From Excoecaria cochinchinensis (taxonomy: Eukaryota > Streptophyta > Magnoliopsida > Malpighiales > Euphorbiaceae): a DNA stretch of 64,000 bases. Positions 23,576-34,320 of the stretch are shown here, piece after piece (the stretch's first letter is position 1; every line of letters starts with the position of its first letter). The notes beneath the pieces were generated by a model. That model saw only the letters and a list, made by a program, of their open reading frames with translations. It was not told the DNA's origin and ran no database searches. The position numbers and the translations under genes are program-made. The stretch lies in NCBI GenBank assembly GCA_947683425.1, contig CANTUQ010000076.1, positions 4,836,001 to 4,900,000 of the forward strand, in the 5' to 3' direction.

Positions 23576-24018
23576 TAATTTTTGTAATGAGTATTTATTC
23601 GTTAAATGCAGTGGTTTGAATGTGGAACTAATGATTTTGCGTGCACAATAACATTGGATTATTGCTTCGTTCTGATAGAGTATACAGTATTTTTGAGTGA
23701 TTGATGATTTCAGTATGATTTATAGATTTAATTTATATGATTTTTGGGATATGCGGATGTGATTACAAGTCTCTGAACAGGCTAAAGGTAACTCTGACCT
23801 ACGTATTGTACTTTCATTTTTATCTGTAAATGGTCTTGTTTATAGTATGTGTATATGAGTATGAGTTTGAATTACGGAATACTGCGGCTGAAGTATGTGT
23901 ATATTAATGTGAATATGTCCATTGTACTCTGGATTAAATATGATGATATTTATATACTGTCTGATATGACACCTGATTTGAATGATGCATGACCTGCGAG
24001 AGTCAGTCTAGTGGATAG

Positions 24019-24290
24019 TTAGGCATGCCTAATAGAGTCTTTGTAGCTGCAGCGCCCTTTGAACGATTTGGACCCTGATCAGGTCCCACGACTGGTTCCT
24101 CGCGAACCCTTTGATATGAAATGTTTTTGGAATGTGGAAAAAGATGATGTTGCTTTTCGACTAGTACCTGTATGGTACATTATATTATATGTTCCCTCTG
24201 AGGTTTACCCGGTCAGAGATCGGGCTATATGTTCCCTCATGAGGTCTCCTCCTCAGTACTCGTTATCCACTATTATGAGTCAGCAGGTAC
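24019..24290 (+). repeat. N2 hairpin cassette with palindrome
   Basis: Palindrome TTAGGCATGCCTAA at 24019-24032, then GTAGCTGCAGC and inverted repeats GGACCCTGATCAGGTCC, GGTTCCTCGCGAACC and GTACCTGTATGGTAC, ending GTTATCCACTATTATGAGTC. This is the N1 cassette in opposite orientation. Confidence 0.7.
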
Positions 24291-24952
24291 TTTGATGGTT
24301 TGTTTTATTCTGTTTTGAAATAGCCATCAGAATGTGATATCTGAATGAGCAAGAATCAGTTTATATGTATATGAATATGACTACGGCCTTCAGAAGGTAA
24401 ATCTGTATTTAGTAAACATGACTTTTCAGTTAACATGATTATCCTTACTTGGCATGTGATGTGTTATTAATTTCTGAATGCTTTGAAATGATTCGATTGA
24501 TGTATTTATGTATATGAGTTAAGCATGGTTTTATTGTGTACAAGCATGTGAATCAGATTGGTTGTGAGGGTAAGTATATAAGATGTAATCGTACTTTCTG
24601 CATGGTTTTGATATGAATGTGAAGTGATGTGATTATGCCTTCAGTCTCCGTTATGGGAGAGTTTACAGCATGATATGCTATGTATTAGAGTTGTGCAACA
24701 GAAGTGTGGTGTTTTGGATGATTTTCTTGGGTATGTGGCTCAGTATGATAACACTGGTGTCGCGTTTTGGGTTATGACTGTTTTGGCCCATTCCTGATAT
24801 ATGTATATGATTATATGTGTAAGTTCCCGAATGAATGCCTTTATTATGCAAGTCTGTTTAGATATATGTTTTGAAGATTCGCAAATGCCATTTGAATGTA
24901 TTTTGCCTTGACGACCATTGTGAATGGTCGTCCATATTATTATGTTTGTTTT

Positions 24953-25000
24953 CCCCACTAAGCGTTATCGCTTAGCACGGATTTCTTTTCCGTGCAGGTG
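24953..25000 (+). promoter_or_regulatory. N2 AAGCG/CGCTT hairpin box
   Basis: CACTAAGCGTTATCGCTTAG is followed by a second stem CACGG...CCGTG and then CAGGTGGCAGG. The same box occurs in N3, N4, N5, N6 and (decayed) N7. A hairpin GACGACCATT...AATGGTCGTC lies just upstream at about 24910-24932. The role is unknown; the position about 0.4 kb from the LTR 3' end is constant. Confidence 0.6.
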
Positions 25001-25405
25001 GCAGGTGGGTTCTGTTCGAGTTGCGCTTCTGCAGGGTCGGCCACATAGGAGTTAGAAGTGATGTATTTTGTTTAATTTTTGTAGCCCGGATTTTGTAATT
25101 CTGTAAAATATGTATATGTAATAATATGTAAAGATACTTATATAATATTCTGGGCCATGTAAATATTTGTATAACGATGTTTGGAGAATAATTTCTATTG
25201 TATGCTTGTAAGTTTTCACAACTGTATGCTTTTGCTTAGTGTATGCGCGTTTGCGAAGTATGCATGTCCAAATCTACTCCTCAAGTTTTAAATTCTTCCG
25301 TATTTTAGTATGCTTTGTCTCGCTTCAGTCCGGTAACACACCTACTCGTACGGCCTCCTACTCCATTGTGAATGGGTTCGTCCACGTATGAGTTGGGGTG
25401 TTACA

Positions 25406-25619
25406 CATCATCATAGCCCAAAAGCTCCAAATCTCGGTCGCATTAAGCGACCCCGAGTTTTCGGCCCGTCCAAGATACGAACTGGAAAGCACCCTTTGTA
25501 AATACCGAAGAGCCTGCGATATCAAGACCGTGCTCTTCGCCGTATCATGGTCATACGGCACTCCGGCCAGAGCGATAACAGCCTAATGGTCCCGTCTGAC
25601 TACCCTTTGAGGTACCATA
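25406..25619 (-). pseudogene. Sense extra ORF of T3, middle part
   Basis: Short stretch between N2 and N3. The minus strand encodes VIALAGVPYDHDTAKSTVL, LRYLQRVLSSSYLGR and SLNATEIWSFWAMM, aligning with T1 codons about 140-200. A TAG at 25583 replaces the TGG (Trp) of T1. Here the T3 copy keeps CGA/GAG codons at the two T1 stops 2572 and 2605. Confidence 0.65.
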
Positions 25620-26083
25620 TGTCACACCCCAACCTATACTATGGAGACTTCTATTCGGATTAGAGGAAGAAGAATCCAAGATAGATAGGAGTCTCACATC
25701 CCACTAGAGTAAACAAGTAAACATCACATACATAGAATGACATATCCATGATAATTAAAAACTCTGAGAGAAAGAAGAGTGATACTGAAAAAAATGAATA
25801 CTTTATGAACGTACATAATATGCCAAGGCGCATACCATAAGAGAAAACATACACACATGCATACTTATAATCATACAACAGAAACCTAATAAGAAAGATA
25901 CATAAGTGTGTAAATATTTACATAGCTTAAAAATATTACATCAGAATCTTTACCTATTATTACATATACATATTATACAGATACACAAAAATCCCGAATT
26001 ACAAGAGCTGAACAAGATACACAACTTCTAGCTCCTATATGGCCGGCTCTGCAGATGCGCGACTCGAACAGAAACAAACCTGC

Positions 26084-26131
26084 CACCTGCACGGGAAAGG
26101 AACCCGTGCTAAGCGATAACGCTTAGTGGGG
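26084..26131 (-). promoter_or_regulatory. N3 AAGCG/CGCTT hairpin box
   Basis: On the plus strand CACCTGCACGGG...CCCGTGCTAAGCGATAACGCTTAGTGGGG. It is the reverse-orientation counterpart of 24953-25000. Confidence 0.6.
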
Positions 26132-26709
26132 AAAACAAACATAATGATATGGACGGCCATTCACAATGGTCATCGAGGCATAACACACACAAATCTCATA
26201 CACACATAGTTCTTACCGAGAAATATATATGCTTACATATAATAGCTGTGCCTTCAAATGTTTCTTATCATATTCATATACTTATATGTGCAACACAAAC
26301 CAAAACAACATCACCATACAAGATGTAAGTATATTCGTGCATAACTACATATAACTTCACATGTGTGCACCTACCTATACATTACATGTCAGTATCAATA
26401 CACTTATATGCCAATACTTGTATCGTTATACCAGTACATGTCCTCATATGCATACATTTACCGAACACGTTAGGAAATCAAGCTTTTGAAAGTACATCAT
26501 GCATAGATACATAATCACAATACCATCACACTTCCGTTGCGCAACATTAATCTTTAACATAAGCAACAATACGATATTGCATTCCAATCACGGTGTTCCA
26601 GAGAGCCAATAAATTTGCACTTATTAGTTCACACATCTATAATCATAACTGATCAGAACCGCATACTTATAAACACGATATAACAAATCATACACCTGCT
26701 GACTCACAA

Positions 26710-26945
26710 TAGTGGATAACGAGTACTGAAGGGTACCTTACGGGTACGAATCGAACACATAATATAATGTACCATACAGGTACAAGTCGGAAGGCAACAT
26801 TTCATTGAACAGGACCTTAAACAAGATCCATACACATACACATAATAAGGGTTCGCGAGGAACCATTCGGGGACCTGATCAGGGTCCAAATCGTTCAAAG
26901 GGGCGCTGTAGCTACACATACATAGACTATATTAGGCATGCCTAA
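26710..26945 (-). repeat. N3 hairpin cassette with palindrome
   Basis: Inverted repeats GGGTACC...GGGTAC, GGACCTTAAACAAGATCC, GGGTTCGCGAGGAACC and GGACCTGATCAGGGTCC, then GCTGTAGCTAC and TTAGGCATGCCTAA at 26932-26945, followed by CTATCCACT. Confidence 0.7.
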
Positions 26946-27260
26946 CTATCCACTAGACTGACTCTCGCAGGTCATGCATCATACCAATCATATTTTAAAT
27001 CACATAATCTATATCATTGTACATAATCAGCAATAAGTGAGACATATGAGTAAGTTCATAAAGTCAATCACGCGTCATACAATTTACACTTAAACATAAC
27101 ATACTAATCTTAGAGAGAGATCATAAGTATAGATATGCATAGTACATCCAATTATATTAACATACTTCACAAAATAGTCCAATTATAAACCTAAAAGTGC
27201 CACAAGTTCGGAATTCAAACATTGAAATCACCAAAGAAAACTCATTCAACACAACACATT

Positions 27261-27622
27261 TGTCGCGCTCGCGATGCCTGTCGTGCTCGCGACAGAGACC
27301 ATAGTCTCTTCGCTGTGCGCGCGCGACGGACTTCGCGATCGCGGGAAGGAGAGAAGGGCCCAGCTCTGTCGCGCTCGCGATGTTGTCGCGATCGCGACAG
27401 AGGGCAAGCATTGCTATCGCGGGGTCGCGACAAGTCACGTGCTCGCGATAGCACAGGCCAACAATGTGTTCTGTCGCGATCGCGACGGTTATCGCGCTCG
27501 CGACAGAGAGCAGACAAGCTATTGCTATCGCGGGCTCGCGACAGCATCGCGTGCTCGCGACGGCACAGCATTAGAATCACCGGTCTCTGTCGCGCTCGCG
27601 ACAGTGTCGCGATCGCGACAGA
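27261..27622 (-). repeat. N3 palindromic CpG-rich array
   Basis: About a dozen copies of TGTCGCGCTCGCGACAG or variants (TGTCGCGATCGCGACAG), irregularly spaced with unique linkers; two further copies lie at 28100-28137. The symmetry is the same as in other N families but the core differs. Long Arg/Ser/Asp-rich ORFs over this region are artefacts of the repeat. Confidence 0.85.
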
Positions 27623-29536
27623 GTCATGATTACGAAAATCTGCAGAATTCTGCAGAATCTTTCCTTCCTCAAACTCATCCACAGCACACAAAACATAACC
27701 AAAGGTCTCTCACCTCATCTCCAGCAAGCCACACATCATTGACATCATAAACACAACATTCGTATCAATAATTTCAATAAAATATGCTACTAACAATATT
27801 CATCAATCAACTCAATCGCACTCACGTTAAATGCATTCATACATATGGTATATCATGCTTAGGTTACTCATGATATCAACACATATTAATCCTCATCCTT
27901 CACAAAGTTATATCTACTATTATTTACTAGCTAAATCACCAATCTTAAACATACTCCTAAATTTTCCTGACGATAATTACTTATATAGCCATTTAATTAC
28001 CCCAAACATGCATAATAACTGATGGGAAAGGTACGGGATTGATCCGGGTCAACCCTAGACTCAAAAATAGAGAAGAATAGGCTCAAAACATGTTTTTCTG
28101 TCGCGAGGTCGCGACCCTTGTCGCGCTCGCGACAGAGGCTCGCCTCAGCTACCTTAACAAACTGCTTTCTACTACAAACTAGTATCGTGAAAACGGACCT
28201 CTAAACCTCATTTTTAGGAAGAGTTGTCTTCTTAACAAATGTTCCCCTACGTCTTAACTTTCAAAAGGAACAAGTTTCATGTCAATTGGACATCTAGAAC
28301 TCCAGATATTCTCTCCACAAGCCATACTGGTCAAACAACCCAACACAAAAAGAGATACTACGGTGTTATCCAAATTTCTGGGTCCTAGACCAAGACTTGG
28401 CCCAAGGCTATTTCTAGGACTTTTAACCAAATAGAAGTAATGGTTCTAATGGTGCAAGAATCAAATTGTTTGGAGTTCTATAACTCTACATATGACAAAA
28501 ACATTGCACAGGGGTAAGATGAGAACGAAACAGAGTTTACCCAATCATACACTTCACTTTCAATTCTCACACACCTTCAACTTAAGCCACCTCATGCATT
28601 ATTAATACATTTACCCACACAAATACATGCATAAAACTCATATCAAAACACTCAATTTACTGGAAATCATATACAAATGTATATTCCTAACTCAAAAAGA
28701 ATTTAGGGCATAAACAAATTAAAACTCAAAGGTAGGAATCAAACTCCCAAACCTCTTGTTGCACAATTAGCTGCTCTCTTCAATCTTTAATCTTCCCTTT
28801 TCCTTTACTTTGCTTCTTCTTATCACCAACCACTTGCACAAATGAAAACCAGAAAATTATTCTTAATCCATATCCTAGATCCCACATCAAAAGTAAATCT
28901 AGAAGGAAAATAAGATCAAAGCATAAATAACTAAACACTAACCACTTACCTCTTCAATCTTACTTCTTAAGCCCCACCAAATCACTTCTAATTCACTCAA
29001 AACCAAGAGATTGAGCAAAGAAAGGGAAAAAGGAAAAGAAAATGGAGAATATGGAGGATGAGAGGACCAAAAACGGGGACTCCTTTTTCCTTACACTTAG
29101 TCTCACTTTAACACTAAATGCATACCTACCAAAGCCACTTGTCCACTTACTATAGGCCCACATGTCAATATTACAAGCCCACTTTGACTTACTCAATTCA
29201 AGTCACCATACACATACACACACTAAATCACTTCTCATAAAATATCCTACATCCTTAGTTCCATACCCATAATCCACTTGATAATTATTACTTTTATGCA
29301 ATTATCTCCAAGGCACCATGCTCATAAATCTCTCAATGAAATCTCTTAGCCCATTAACACCCTACTACCATACACTACTAATACACCATAAAAATTCCTT
29401 TACTTACATTATTTAATTAATTTCTTAGCAAATAAATCCTTATTATCCATATTACTCATGCATAAATTACCAAAATACCCTTCACTTAACCGACTTAGCT
29501 TGCCGATTCCGACTAGGCCCGATTTGGGGTGTTACA

Positions 29537-30744
29537 CCATAACATCCTGACCGTGTGGCAAACCCATGGCCTGCGCGAACCTCTGCCGCGTGATGCTAAA
29601 ATGATCACCGTCAAACCAAAACTGAACCACTTCGGGCTCTATACTGGATCTCTGGAACCCCCCGTAGTGGAAAGTGGCCAGCACCTGTCGCATCGCCTCG
29701 GGATATGTGGGGAATGCTGGCGCCATAAACTCGGTCCAACCCGCTCCTGCAACCAGAATATCTACCTCATCTGCAATCCCCAGAGCCTCTAAGAATGGTC
29801 TAGAAACGAAACGGCTGGCCCGGAACTCTACTCGAGCCAAGACTACATATCTCCGCCGAGCCTCTGGAGTCATCCACGCAGGAGCCTGGGGCTCATCCTG
29901 TCCATGGGGGACTCGTCTGCGTGGTGGCATCCTGTAAAGCAATAGACAATTTAGTAATAGTAAATGATAAGAGAACGATAATATCTCCGTAGAGACGCGT
30001 CTTAACCCTCTTGAGTAAGGAGGCTCGAAGGAAAATACGAGATAAATTTTGCATCTCGAGAAACAAAAGGAATTATCAATAATACAAAATAAAAAATTGG
30101 GCAGCACCACGGCAAGGGAATGCCCCACCCCCTGCGCAAAACAATACAACAGGCCTCTGGCCTTCAACCAGCACAGAGAATGTTGACTAAAATTTCGATA
30201 ACATCCTGGCAAAGATGTGCCCCAAAACAAGAAATTTTTCCTAACTAGGGACAAGCATTGGCCTCAACAACCTTATATGCATAAATTGATAATATAGTGC
30301 CATAAAAGAAGTAAATAAAAAATGGGCAGCACCCCGGCAAGGGTATGCCCCACTTCCTGCATAAAAGAATACAACAGGCCTCAGGCCCCACTAGTCACAA
30401 TGCTTTTAAAATCATGCATACGGGCATTAAATCATACTCTAAATATGCAAAAAAACGATTATTCAAGGCCCTATATCGATCTAATCTAAAAGGTAAAGGC
30501 TTTAATTAAACTAAATGAACTAAAATATACTAAAAGTAGGAAAGTTAAATATTCGTGCCAAAAATAAATATTTACTAGGCAAACGGGCAGCATTTTAACA
30601 CTACCTTATATTAACATTACTAAGAAGAACAAAAAAATAGAGATAAATATAAAGAAAGAAAATAGGGAAAGTACTAAAATTTAACTTACTTAAAGAAAGA
30701 AAGGAAAGAATAAATTATTTACTAACCTGAATTGTAGAAAATCG
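29537..30744 (-). pseudogene. Sense extra ORF of T3, promoter-proximal part with 5'-UTR intron
   Basis: A 5'-UTR exon (about 30744-30727), a GT-AG intron 30726-29932 (donor CAG/GTTAGTAAA, acceptor TTTACAG/G) and the coding start ATG at 29930. The protein opens MPPRRRVPHGQDEPQAP and continues through RPFLEALGIADEVDIL, FSITRQRFAQAMGLP to GQDVMV, where N3 interrupts it. It closely matches T1 codons 1-130. The ATG is one base after the acceptor in both elements, so upstream in-frame codons in the intron are not coding. The intron holds two copies of the GGGCA..TGCCC hairpin segment (about 30097-30180 and 30323-30395). Together with 25406-25619 and 19807-21369 this is one interrupted gene. Confidence 0.65.
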
Positions 30745-30932
30745 AAGAAGAGGAATGAAAAATGAAGAAAAACAGGTCCCGGTTGATACACAACAATACA
30801 AGAATCACAAAAATGCACTAAAAATGCAAAAATATGAAGAAAAGGGGAAGAAAACGACAAAAAATCGTCAAAGGCGTCGGTTATGGGAAGAGGAGAGGAG
30901 GAAAAACTATTGCCCCGTCGGCCATTGGTCAC

Positions 30933-31227
30933 ATATATAGATTTCGTGACCGACAGGCAGACCGCCTCTAGGAGCGACCGACGGCTTAGCCGTCTGCCGT
31001 TCTGAATCCTACATTCAATGCAAAATTAAGCGTGTGTGGGTGATGACGTCATAATGACGTATGAAGATGCATGCACATCGACAGGTGGACAACGACCGAC
31101 GGGCAGGCCACCCATTTTAGGCACGGGTAGGCCGTCGGTGGAGCTTTTCTAAAAATTTAATGATTTTTCTGAACTTTTCAACTTCCTCTGCTTCTCATCC
31201 ATTGTTTTTAATTTTAGACTTGGCAAA
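30933..31227. promoter_or_regulatory. Bidirectional promoter between the two extra ORFs of T3
   Basis: A minus-strand TATA-like CTATATATG at 30932-30940 faces the ATHILA-ORF1-like gene. The antisense DUF7745-like gene starts at 31228. In between are GACGG motifs at about 30948-31005 (ACCGACAGGC, GACCGACGGC, AGCCGTCTGCCGT) and 31090-31140 (ACCGACGGGCAGGCC, GGCCGTCGGTGG), and TGATGACGTCATAATGACGT at 31042-31061, which contains a perfect TGACGTCA bZIP-type site. I see no clear TATA box toward 31228. Confidence 0.6.
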
Positions 31228-32490
31228 ATGTCTTTTTCTTCTATTCAAAAGGTGTACCAAATTCTGGATGATTCTCACACTTGGGAAAACAATATGCTCA
31301 GCCCCCTGTCTGGCTTAAAATTTCTACGTCGGGTTAAAATGGACTACAACCTCCTGTTAGCTGCAACCCATTTCTTGAACCCTCGATTTCACGTTTTCAA
31401 ATTCACCTACCAGGAACTTTGCCCCCTGCCTGAAGAGCTAGCTGCTATCGTCGGAGCAAGGTATCCTATCAATACTCACCCTTGCATTCCCTTTTACGAC
31501 CTAGTTCAATCCCGAGACATCGCCCTTTCTTTGGGCTTACCTCCTTCTGAAGTTGCTCGATTGGTCCCGCAAGGCTTTATATTTTCTATGGAACCACTGA
31601 TCGAGGCGCTGGACAGATTCTTCGATGTCCCAACCTACCAAGTAAGCATTATTTTATTATTTTGCATGGTAAGATTTCTGGCTGTGAGCTCAGAGGATTT
31701 GGTTGGTGATCCCTGTCTATTCGGAATTCTGGATGGTTTTTCCCTAGGCTTGGATTCGGTCCATTCTGGATCTTCTTCTATGTTCACCGGGAGCCCTCTC
31801 TTACTTCATGTACGTCATTGTTTTAAAGGTAGTGCGTCCCTTGTGGATTTTTGCACTAGCTTTTCTTAGCGGGAAGTGCGCCCTTTCGGGTTTTCACACA
31901 ACCCTTTGCCTAATTTTTGCCTGAAGTAAATCCTACTTACCCCAGCGGCTTTTTTTTTTTTTCAGATTTGTCTGCAAGAGAAGCTGAAAATGTTATCAGA
32001 GCCACCTCCCCGAGTCATTGCACAATACTCGCCGAGGCACTTTCTCCCGCGCCAACGACTGTATACACTTTTATCTCCTGATGAGGGCATCGCCAGATTT
32101 GGCGAGATATCAGACGATAACATCCGCTTTATGGCTGCTTGGCTTCCTCTCCCACATGCAGTCATTGACGGGTCTTCGGGGTGTGTTCCCCTCTGTGGGC
32201 TTCATCAGGCCACTTTCTATATTATGGCCCGGTGCACTCGTCAGCTTGGGATGACCCAAGACATGGTGAGAGTTCCATTGTCTTTCCGGGGAGGAACCTT
32301 TTCCATCGCCTTTGCCTCCCGCTACCATGAGCTATGGAACTGGCTTCCTGTGAAGACAGTTATACCCCGATTTAGAGTTCATTCCACGGCTTCCACCAGC
32401 GAGTACAAGAGATGGGTTGTTAGTTCAGCTTCTGATAATAGGACACGAGGGCTTAAGCATCTGGCTAGCGAGAGTGGTGGTAGTGCTTAG
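31228..32490 (+). CDS. Antisense extra ORF of T3, DUF7745-like, two exons
   Basis: Exon 1 is 31228-31809 (194 codons) and exon 2 is 31966-32490 (174 codons plus stop). The GT-AG intron 31810-31965 has donor GTACGT, a long T-tract and acceptor TTTTTCAG, and it splits the frame in phase 0. The product is about 368 residues: LSPLSGLKFLRR, FTYQELCPLPEELAAIVG, a hydrophobic segment VSIILLFCMVRFL, then the exon junction GSPLLLH/ICLQEKL, CVPLCGLHQATFY, RCTRQLGMTQDM and a basic C-terminal STSEYKRW region. The order matches DUF7745 as I recall it. Relative to T1, 14 residues including the conserved ILAET motif are missing in frame. No stop or frameshift is present although the surrounding pol is dead. 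It is transcribed opposite to T3, convergent with integrase. The function is unknown. Confidence 0.7.
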
Positions 32491-32881
32491 CTTAGATTAA
32501 ATATGTATATCTTTTAAATGCTATTCCCTTCAAAACAGAACTAAAGAATGATGAAAATGAAAAGACCAATCCTCATTTTATTTCACAGAATTGTGTACCT
32601 TTCCATAAAACTTCTATATACATGATCAGTATTTGCTATGGATTCAACTATGTAAACTACATTAATACATGAAACCGAATTTTGCAAGCATCAGAACTCC
32701 TGTTACCAATCGGCCCTCTCGGGTTTTCTCGATTGGACATTTTCTCTCATGCCTCTAATTTTTGCACGGGATGCCTTTTTTCGGTTTTCACCCTGTCGAG
32801 GCACCCAATCTTAGCAAGGCCGCCTTTTTTCGGTTTTCAGCCCGCGGGGCATTTTATTCTCTTCTTTTTCTCTTAATGTCT
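32491..32881. other. Convergent 3' spacer between the DUF7745-like gene and integrase
   Basis: No gene. It includes three rough copies of a roughly 50-bp unit with CCTTTTTTCGGTTTTCA or CTCTCGGGTTTTCTC (about 32710-32850). Confidence 0.5.
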
Positions 32882-33924
32882 TTAGCCATGGAACCTTTTG
32901 AGTCTGTCTATGTTCACCGGTTCCTTGAATTCATTGCCGTTGCTATCTGATAAAATTGTGGCTCCTTTTGACAATAGCTTTTTGAGAATGAAAGGCCCTT
33001 CCCAAGTAGGTCTGAATTTTCCCTGGATGTCTGGTGCTCCCGGTCTCATCTGCTTAAACACCAAGTCCACCTCCTTCAAAGGATGTTTCTTAACTTTCTT
33101 TCCGAATGTTCGAGCTAGCCTCTTCTGATAGATTTGGTTGTGGTAGTAGGCTCTTAATCTGTTCTCATCCAACAAGTTTAAATGCTGCAGCCTTTGCTGA
33201 GCCCACTCAGTCTCGGGGATCTGAGCTTCGATGACTACTCTTAACGACCTAAGCTCTATCTCAACCGACAGCACCGCCTCTATCCCATACACAAGAGAAT
33301 ATGTCGTGGCTCCTGTAGATGTTCTCACCGTTGTCCGATAACCCCAAACTGCGAAGGGCAGCTTCTCCGCCCAATCTTTGTAGGTTTGGACCATTTTGGT
33401 CAATATTTTCTTAATGTTCTTATTAGCAGCCTCCACAGCCCCGTTGACCTGTGGCCAATATGGAGAAGACTTGTGGTGTTCAATTCCATATCTCTCTAAT
33501 AGCTTCCTAGTTTCTCCTATAAACTGTACCCCATTATCTGACACCACATGATGTGGAAGGCCATATCTACAGATCAGATTCTTCTCAATGAACTTGGCCA
33601 TGTCTCTCGCATCAATCCTCTTGAAAGATTCTGCCTCTACCCACTTAGTAAAGTAATCAATGGCGACTATGATGTATCTATGTCCATTGGAGGCTGTGGG
33701 TCGGATCTCCCCGATGATATCTATACCCTAGGCGGCAAATGGCCAAGGCGACGTTAGGCTATGCAGTTCTGACACAGGCAAGTGCCTTAAGTCTGTGTAT
33801 TGTTGGCATAACTCGCATTGCTTTACATACTTCGAACAACCATTATCCATTGTGAGCCAGTAAAACCCTTGTCTTATGATTTTCTTGGCCAGTGTCAAGC
33901 CATTCATGTGAGCTCCGCACACGC
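32882..33924 (-). pseudogene. T3 integrase, catalytic core and C-terminus
   Basis: Continues the integrase from 40557 after N4. From the insertion point the minus strand encodes GAHMNGLTLAKKIIRQGFYW and CELCQQYTDL (the CC of the HHCC zinc-binding domain), then WPFAA followed by TAG at 33728, where WG is expected. The core follows: the DIIG aspartate, FTKWVEAE, SDNGVQF and the VNGAVEAANKNIKK glutamate, so all three DDE residues are visible. The C-terminus ends PVNIDRLKRFHG, as is usual for plant Gypsy integrases. Integrase would insert cDNA into the genome; the N4 insertion and the TAG abolish it. Confidence 0.85.
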
Positions 33925-34270
33925 TGTAACACCCCGCCATCCCCGTTGGAAGGATACCGGAGTGCCACGCGGGCAAACACATATAACAAATCCATATTCA
34001 CATATATAAATAAAACCAAATGACATTTAAAGAAACCTTTAATCATGTAATAGTAATTCCTTTTTACATATAACATATATCCGTACTGTTTTACAAAATG
34101 AGGCTTGTAATCGAATACAAATACAAAAATAATATCTGTTCCTTTACAAAAGATTACTTTGCTATACACAAGCCATATACACAAAAATTACAGCGGAAGA
34201 CTTCAAATAACTTCATTTTAAAAGATTCCTAGTGGCCGACCCGCAGATATCCGACTCCAAATCCAGACTC

Positions 34271-34320
34271 GCCACCTGCACGGGAAAAGAGCCCGTGCTA
34301 AGCGATAATGCTTAGTGGGG
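34271..34320 (-). promoter_or_regulatory. N4 AAGCG/CGCTT hairpin box (3' LTR copy)
   Basis: CACCTGCACGGG, then CCCGTGCTAAGCGATAATGC and TTAGTGGGG. This copy has one change (AATGC) that weakens the stem; the other LTR has the perfect AAGCGATAACGCTT at 37917-37930. Confidence 0.6.

Larger units (their letters stand above)
21370..25405 (+). mobile_element. N2: solo LTR
   Basis: 4036 bp between perfect target duplications CATCA (21365-21369 and 25406-25410), with termini TGTAACACCCC and GGGGTGTTACA. There is no PBS, PPT or gag, so it is a solo LTR left by LTR-LTR recombination. Orientation (+) follows from the order of the array, hairpin cassette and AAGCG box. It interrupts the T3 sense extra ORF. 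Small ORFs in it follow the palindromic arrays and are not genes. Confidence 0.85.
25620..29536 (-). mobile_element. N3: solo LTR
   Basis: 3917 bp between perfect target duplications CCATA (25615-25619 and 29537-29541), with ends TGTCACACCCC and GGGGTGTTACA. There is no internal region. The minus orientation follows from the AAGCG box at 26084-26131 and the array position. It shares hairpin stems with N1 and N2 but has its own array core. Confidence 0.85.

Noticed and set aside
23352..23651. 99-codon ORF in N2, and similar ORFs at 50794-51266 in N6
   Set aside because: Products of the TCACGGTGG palindromic repeat; the phase follows the repeat.
21370..25405. N2 as a complete element with internal genes
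   Set aside because: No second LTR, PBS, PPT or gag was found; one set of LTR modules only, hence solo LTR.
27222..27750. Overlapping 135-158 codon ORFs rich in Arg, Asp and Ser
   Set aside because: They are readings of the TGTCGCG/CGCGACA array of N3 in several frames on both strands; no frame is favoured.
29931..30254. Longer N-terminus for the T3 ATHILA-ORF1-like protein
   Set aside because: The upstream codons lie inside the predicted 5'-UTR intron and have no counterpart in T1.
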